Shown here in pieces: positions 59,573 to 64,000 of a stretch of DNA of 64,000 bases. The notes beneath the pieces were generated by a model that saw nothing but the letters and a program-made list of their open reading frames with translations, was not told the DNA's origin and searched no databases. Origin of the DNA: Ottelia alismoides. Its lineage: Eukaryota; Streptophyta; Magnoliopsida; Alismatales; Hydrocharitaceae. The translations under genes and the position numbers were made by a program. The stretch lies in NCBI GenBank assembly GCA_037367405.1, contig JAZKJV010006045.1, positions 1-64,000 of the forward strand, in the 5' to 3' direction. How positions within the stretch are numbered: position 1 is the stretch's first letter; each line of letters starts with the position of its first letter.

Positions 59573-60970
59573 TCAAACCCCCAATTCACCTACACAACTC
59601 TTGAGCTGATGACCGTGAGAGTTCGGTCTGTTATCTTTTCTAATTTTATTAGGTGATCAGTCAATCTATCAAAGCGTTAGAGCGAGCTGTTAGGTACCCT
59701 ACTTTCTTAGCCGACTGTCCCAATCCACATCAGATCTTTCCCAGCCAGTATGAATTGCGGACCGTATCCCGGTTATTCCCGCTAATTCACTCTGCTAAGG
59801 ACATCGCAGTCCGCTTTACTGGTTACCGGAGAGATCCTCACTGGAGAACGACTAACCACGACCAGTAGTCAACTAAAATTTTGAGTATGGCTCTATCCTA
59901 GTGTCGGGTCACTCTCTCGCAACAGATAAATCAAACAAGGAGGGGATTACTCTCCCAAAGACAAAATTTTTGGTGGGATGAGTTTTAAGGTCAAGTTTGC
60001 TTTAGCAGTCTCAATTTTTATTATTTTCACTTTTTATGTATTTTTCTGAGCAATCATCGTCTAACGAATTTTCCAATTTCCTGGTTATTTATAGTCCAAT
60101 AAAGCTAGGGGAGGAAGTCGGAAAAGTCGATGCGTGGTCAAAATCTATGATGCATGCAGGGATAGAAATGCGTACCTTGTCGCCAGCACTCTACATGCAA
60201 AGTAATCTGCGCATAATTTAAAGACAATAATTTAAACTACCTATATGCATGTACGAGAAAATCGTCCTAAGATGAGCAACTTCTATTAACGTGAAGAACG
60301 AGTAGCTATGACAAAGAAAAGAGTCCGGAGTCCGGTCTAGGCTCACCCCTCCTCTTCTCGACACATCGAGTTCAGGAGTAGCGCTTAACAGGGTGGGCTC
60401 GCGGCACGTGGTTTCTAGTCCCAGTCAAATAGCTTTTTCAGTTGATTTTTAGCCAAGTCCAATTGCGTTCTATAGGTGCAAGAAAGATATTAGGGATTGG
60501 GCCTTAGCTTCCTAGTTCGTCACAGTCAACAAAAATTCCTATGTCTAGGGGCTAAATCCTCGAAAAACCAATGAGAATAAAGCGAGAAAAGCCGTGAAAA
60601 ACACAAAGCCGTGGTGAGCCCCCAAGTGAACAAACACTTGGAAATTAGGCCCGGAAGTTCAAGTGTCCAAGTACCTGTATTATTACAAATTATCAAGTCG
60701 CTCTCTCACAAAAATAAATGCAACTAATCTACCACTCTCTCTCACTCTTCCTGTTCTCTCCTGCCGGCTTGGCCTAAGAAGGCGGGCTCCGCTTCCCAAG
60801 GTTGCTTCAGATCACCTAGGCGATCCGCCCCGCTCCGCGGTCCCTCGCAAGAAGACAAAAGAAGAATGGTCAGAATAGCTCAATCAATATATGTATCAAA
60901 AGTGCAAGAGAGATAACTGAAGCTATGGTATACAACAATCACAAGCGAACAAAAATGTAAACTACTCGCT
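59573..60970 (-). other. 5' leader of element 2
   Basis: About 1.4 kb between PBS and gag without a conserved frame. It contains the hairpin-like AGGGGATTACTCTCCCA (59941-59957), which is also found in J and, more weakly, in element C. Packaging or translation roles are possible, but nothing shows them directly. Confidence 0.7.
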
Positions 60971-60975
60971 GTTGC

Positions 60976-60993
60976 TCCCCGGCAACGGCGCCA
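60976..60993 (-). promoter_or_regulatory. Primer-binding site matching tRNA-Asp
   Basis: The minus strand reads TGGCGCCGTTGCCGGGGA, two bases after the 5' LTR end. Its complement, TCCCCGGCAACGGCGCCA, is the 3' end of plant tRNA-Asp as I know it, and this primer is usual for Athila elements. It fixes the orientation and the LTR boundary at 60996. Confidence 0.92.
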
Positions 60994-60995
60994 TT

Positions 60996-63900
60996 TGATA
61001 AACGCAGAATTTAGAGCAGTTGTATTGACTCACAAGGCGAGTCAACAGTCGGTGTCTTAACCACTACAAAATCCTGGTTTAATCAACAATTAACCCACAC
61101 TACATATCAACAATTAGAAATAAATGTGGAGTTAAAATTTATTTTTAACTCTGCACAAATGATGTAAAGGGCAAGTATGCAGAGAGTTCGAACACAGGGA
61201 GCAAACAGGGTAATTCAGACAATTGTGCACAAGTGAGTGAATGTGTCAAGTGTCTACACTAAGCAAGCAATCAAAGGAATTTTGTGGGTTTTTAATTTTA
61301 ATTTTAATTTTGTATTTTGATTTTTAATTTTCTGATTTTTATAATTTTATATTTTATATTTTTTTCAATATTGGAGTTTAAAACAATGTAATAAAAGACA
61401 AGATAGAGTATTTATAAAAAATATGCAAAAAATCACCAAAAATGCAGAAATAAAATGTTTTTGGTATTTTTATATACTGAAACAAGGCACAACAGTGAAA
61501 TAGGTACTGGCTGGGAGCAAAATGAGAGTTAAAATTAGCAGACAGCAACCAAAATTTTTCACACTAATTTTCAAATAAAGAGAATGGAATATAGAACAAA
61601 CAGGAACTGAGTTCGTATTTTTCTGAGTTTTCTTTGATTTTATATATTTTTTTGAAGTTTTATGTTTTTTTGGATTTTTAAGGTTTTTCTTTTGAGATTT
61701 TTAGTGATTTTTGGACTGACACTAATAGATGATTAGACACACAAAATATAATTTTTTTTGGAATTTTTCAAAACGTTTTTTTAATTTTTATGGGTTTTCT
61801 AAGGCAAACAGTGAAATAAATGCATGTTTTTGATTTTTAATAAATATGAAAATACAATAAAAATGCAATGCAAAAATATGGAGTGTAAGTACAATTAAAC
61901 AGGAGCTCAAGTTCAAATTTTCAGAATTTTTGGAATTAAAAAGATGGTCCAAATAATTACGAGAAGCTCACAAAAATGTCACAGCCTGGCAGGGGCATAA
62001 GTGCAAATAACAGAAGTTCCGATGGCATACATGCAAATTTTCCCAAAAATATATAACGTTAAATACAAGTTTCTGGACTGAAAACAAATACCCAAACCCG
62101 GAGGGGTTTCGTTGCAAAATGTCCAACTCACGCGCACTGGGCACGTGACCCGGCAAGGGTATTCTTGCAATATTACAAAATTCCAGGGACTCCTATGCAA
62201 TTTTTCCAAAACCTTACAACTTAATTAAGAAGTTCACGGGCCTAAGCGAAATAAACAAACCCCAGGGGGGTCCTTGCAACATACCCACCCCCCTCACGCG
62301 CACGAGCACGTGAGGTGACGTGGATATGACCTAAGTGCAAATAAGAGAACTACGGGGTTCTAATTGCAAATATTACAAAAATATTTTAACTACGGCTTAA
62401 AGTTTATGGACTGAAATGAAATACAAAATTTGGCGAGGGGGAAAGTGCAAAATACCCACGCCTTATCTCCTCGTGCGCGATCGAACGGCAGAGAGCCGCT
62501 CACTTATCCACGTGGCGCGCGAACAACGTGCGATGATGGTTTGACGATGGTCGGCTGAGATTAGATCGCTCGAGGACGATCTGACGGTTGAGGCGTGACG
62601 CGATCCAACGGCGGAGATCAGAACTGGGGTCGCTGCTCAATCGAACGGTGGAGGAGCGAGGTGGAAGAACAGGGAAGAACGCCGGCGAGGCGAACTTCCC
62701 CGAGCTTGATCTCGCGCCTCCGGCGGTGGATGGGCTCTAAAGTTGAGCAGTGGACTCCTGGGAGGTCGACGAAGATGCTGGGGGTCTCAGGCACGTCGGA
62801 GGTGCTTCGGAGTGCTGGCGCGAAGGCGGCGGAGCTCGGAGCTCCATGTGGCTCCGACGAACCTCGCAAAATGTCCCCCAGTGACTTTGACTGCGCGTTG
62901 ACCTGCAAAAAAGGGGTGAAAGGGTCCAGGGCAAACTGCCTGGACCCCGCGGAGGCGGAATGGAGGTCGGAAGTGGTCTGTGGACGGCGAAGAGATGTCG
63001 GCCGGAGGTGCGCTCCGGCAATGAGCGATGGGAGGTCGAATCAATCGATGGAATTCGGATTTTTTAGGGATTTTTGATACTGAAGCTAAGGGGAATAAAA
63101 TGAAGTGAAAAGGAGAGGGATAATGGTGTACCTCGAAGGTGGATGACCTGAGGTGGAGGAACCTCGACGTCGGTGGTCGGCGGAGGTGGTGGAGACGCCT
63201 CGAGCCTTCCTCGACTCGTCTAACGGCCGGGCGGTGGAGCTGTCACCTCCGGCTACCCAAAGAGCACGAAAGGGAGGAGGATTAATTGTCCAAGAGGGTT
63301 CAAACTTGGGCTCGAAGGTGGCGGGTTGTTTAAGTAGAAGATGGTGGCGTCTCCTTCAAGCGAGATCCACGCGCGCATCATGAGGATTTTGCGTGATCTG
63401 AAGGCGCATCGTGGGAGAGTGATGATCAGGGAAGAAGTTCCAAGAAGGATTCGAGGCAAGAAAATGGAAGGATCGGGCGCCATAATTTCTTGAAAACGGG
63501 GGGGAAATCAGGGCGTCAGAAGTGGCAGACCTCGGTCAGGGAGTTGACCAAGGTCAACAAGCGACCGCCCCTGGTTGGTCCACGTGGACCAACCAGAGAA
63601 ATCCAGGCAGAATTTATTTGTAAATTCAGAATAAATTAGTAAATGACCTTATTAATTTTAGGTTATAAAATAAAAAATATTTATTATTTTATTTAGTATT
63701 TTATTCCGATTTTTAATTGTTTTTATGAGGTATATTTTTATTAGTTTTCTTTTATACCCTATATAGGTATATTACCTATATATTTTGGTCTTTTATTTTT
63801 ATCCTGTGTATTTTAATTTTATTATTTTTATTTATTATTTTCTACAATTATAAAATACTTATATCCATACAAATGTATTTTTATTTTATTTTTCTGATGT

Positions 63901-64000
63901 GTTTTGTATATTTAATAAAATATAAGTGTGAAAGGTATAGGTATAAGTATAGGTCTAATACCTATGTATATGATATATACAAGTATTTTATTTAATTTTA
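60996..64000 (-). mobile_element. 5' LTR of element 2, cut by the window end
   Basis: It aligns with 46540-49545 from base one (TGATAAACG), with scattered substitutions: about 8-9 in the first 500 bp and about 17 in the 500 bp around 62500 by eye. From the partner's length it should end near 64756. The start of U3 and the target duplication lie outside the window. Confidence 0.92.
63571..63596. promoter_or_regulatory. 26-bp G-box palindrome, 5' LTR of element 2
   Basis: Identical to the copy at 49121-49146. In the 5' LTR this lies upstream of the presumed transcription start, so this copy could influence element transcription. Confidence 0.6.

Larger units (their letters stand above)
46540..64000 (-). 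mobile_element. Element 2: structurally complete Athila-like element, minus strand
   Basis: It comprises the 3' LTR 46540-50300, PPT 50301-50316, conserved noncoding module, hairpin-PPT array, integrase/RNase H/RT/protease (52743-57216), gag (57398-59572), leader, PBS (60976-60993) and 5' LTR from 60996 past the window end. The base-by-base similarity of the LTRs (about 97-98% by eye) and the few coding lesions make it the youngest insertion here. The left flank ends GCAAG (46535-46539), the predicted target duplication; its partner lies outside. Confidence 0.92.

Overview
The window is a stretch of plant nuclear heterochromatin-type DNA built almost entirely from nested LTR retrotransposons. 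I found no host gene, tRNA, rRNA or CRISPR array. The recognisable proteins are Gag, aspartic protease, reverse transcriptase, RNase H and integrase of the Ty3/gypsy superfamily. They belong to the Athila branch: an LRSGR motif lies between Gag and protease, the RT carries FMDDFSVY, the best primer-binding site matches plant tRNA-Asp, and there is no chromodomain. The host is an angiosperm; I cannot name the species. The LTRs are very long (about 3.2-3.8 kb) and two-part: an AT-rich U3/R, a GC-rich promoter/leader block of about 1 kb, then an AT-rich tail of about 1.3 kb.

Layout. (1) 1-14722: an Athila-like LTR (LTR A, truncated by the window start) abuts the gag remnant of a plus-strand element (element 1). 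Element 1 has a frameshifted pol, a long 3' noncoding region, a polypurine tract (PPT) and its own 3' LTR (LTR B). LTR A and LTR B do not look like a pair, and LTR A is best read as an insertion into gag. (2) 14730-29700: LTR C, a gag-protease-only remnant (element C), a truncated LTR F that hosts a Tourist-like MITE and a solo LTR (LTR D, target duplication GTGAG), then a truncated LTR E ending in a decayed tRNA-Asp primer site. (3) 29701-33297: minus-strand LTR debris and a tandem-repeat-bearing LTR remnant of another family. (4) 33298-46539: a minus-strand, coding-deleted element (J). A solo LTR (G) sits inside its 3' LTR and another solo LTR (H, duplication TACCC) sits in its internal DNA. 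(5) 46540-64000: a structurally complete minus-strand element (element 2) with both LTRs, PBS, leader, gag, protease, RT/RNase H/integrase and PPT. Only a few single-base lesions interrupt its reading frames. Its two LTRs look about 97-98% identical by eye, so it is the youngest insertion.

How the parts work together: gag-pol encodes the particle and copying enzymes; PBS and PPT prime the two DNA strands; the LTRs supply promoter and ends. The most unusual part is the roughly 2.4-2.6 kb between pol and the 3' LTR. It lacks an env-like ORF. It holds a series of perfect hairpins, most of them ending in a copy of the PPT core (AAGTATAGGGGG), followed by about 1.2 kb of noncoding DNA. Between elements 1 and 2 this noncoding DNA is about 95% identical by eye, whereas their pol genes are only about 70-75% identical. 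The similarity switches at one of the hairpins. I regard this hairpin-PPT array with a conserved noncoding module as the main candidate for an undescribed feature.
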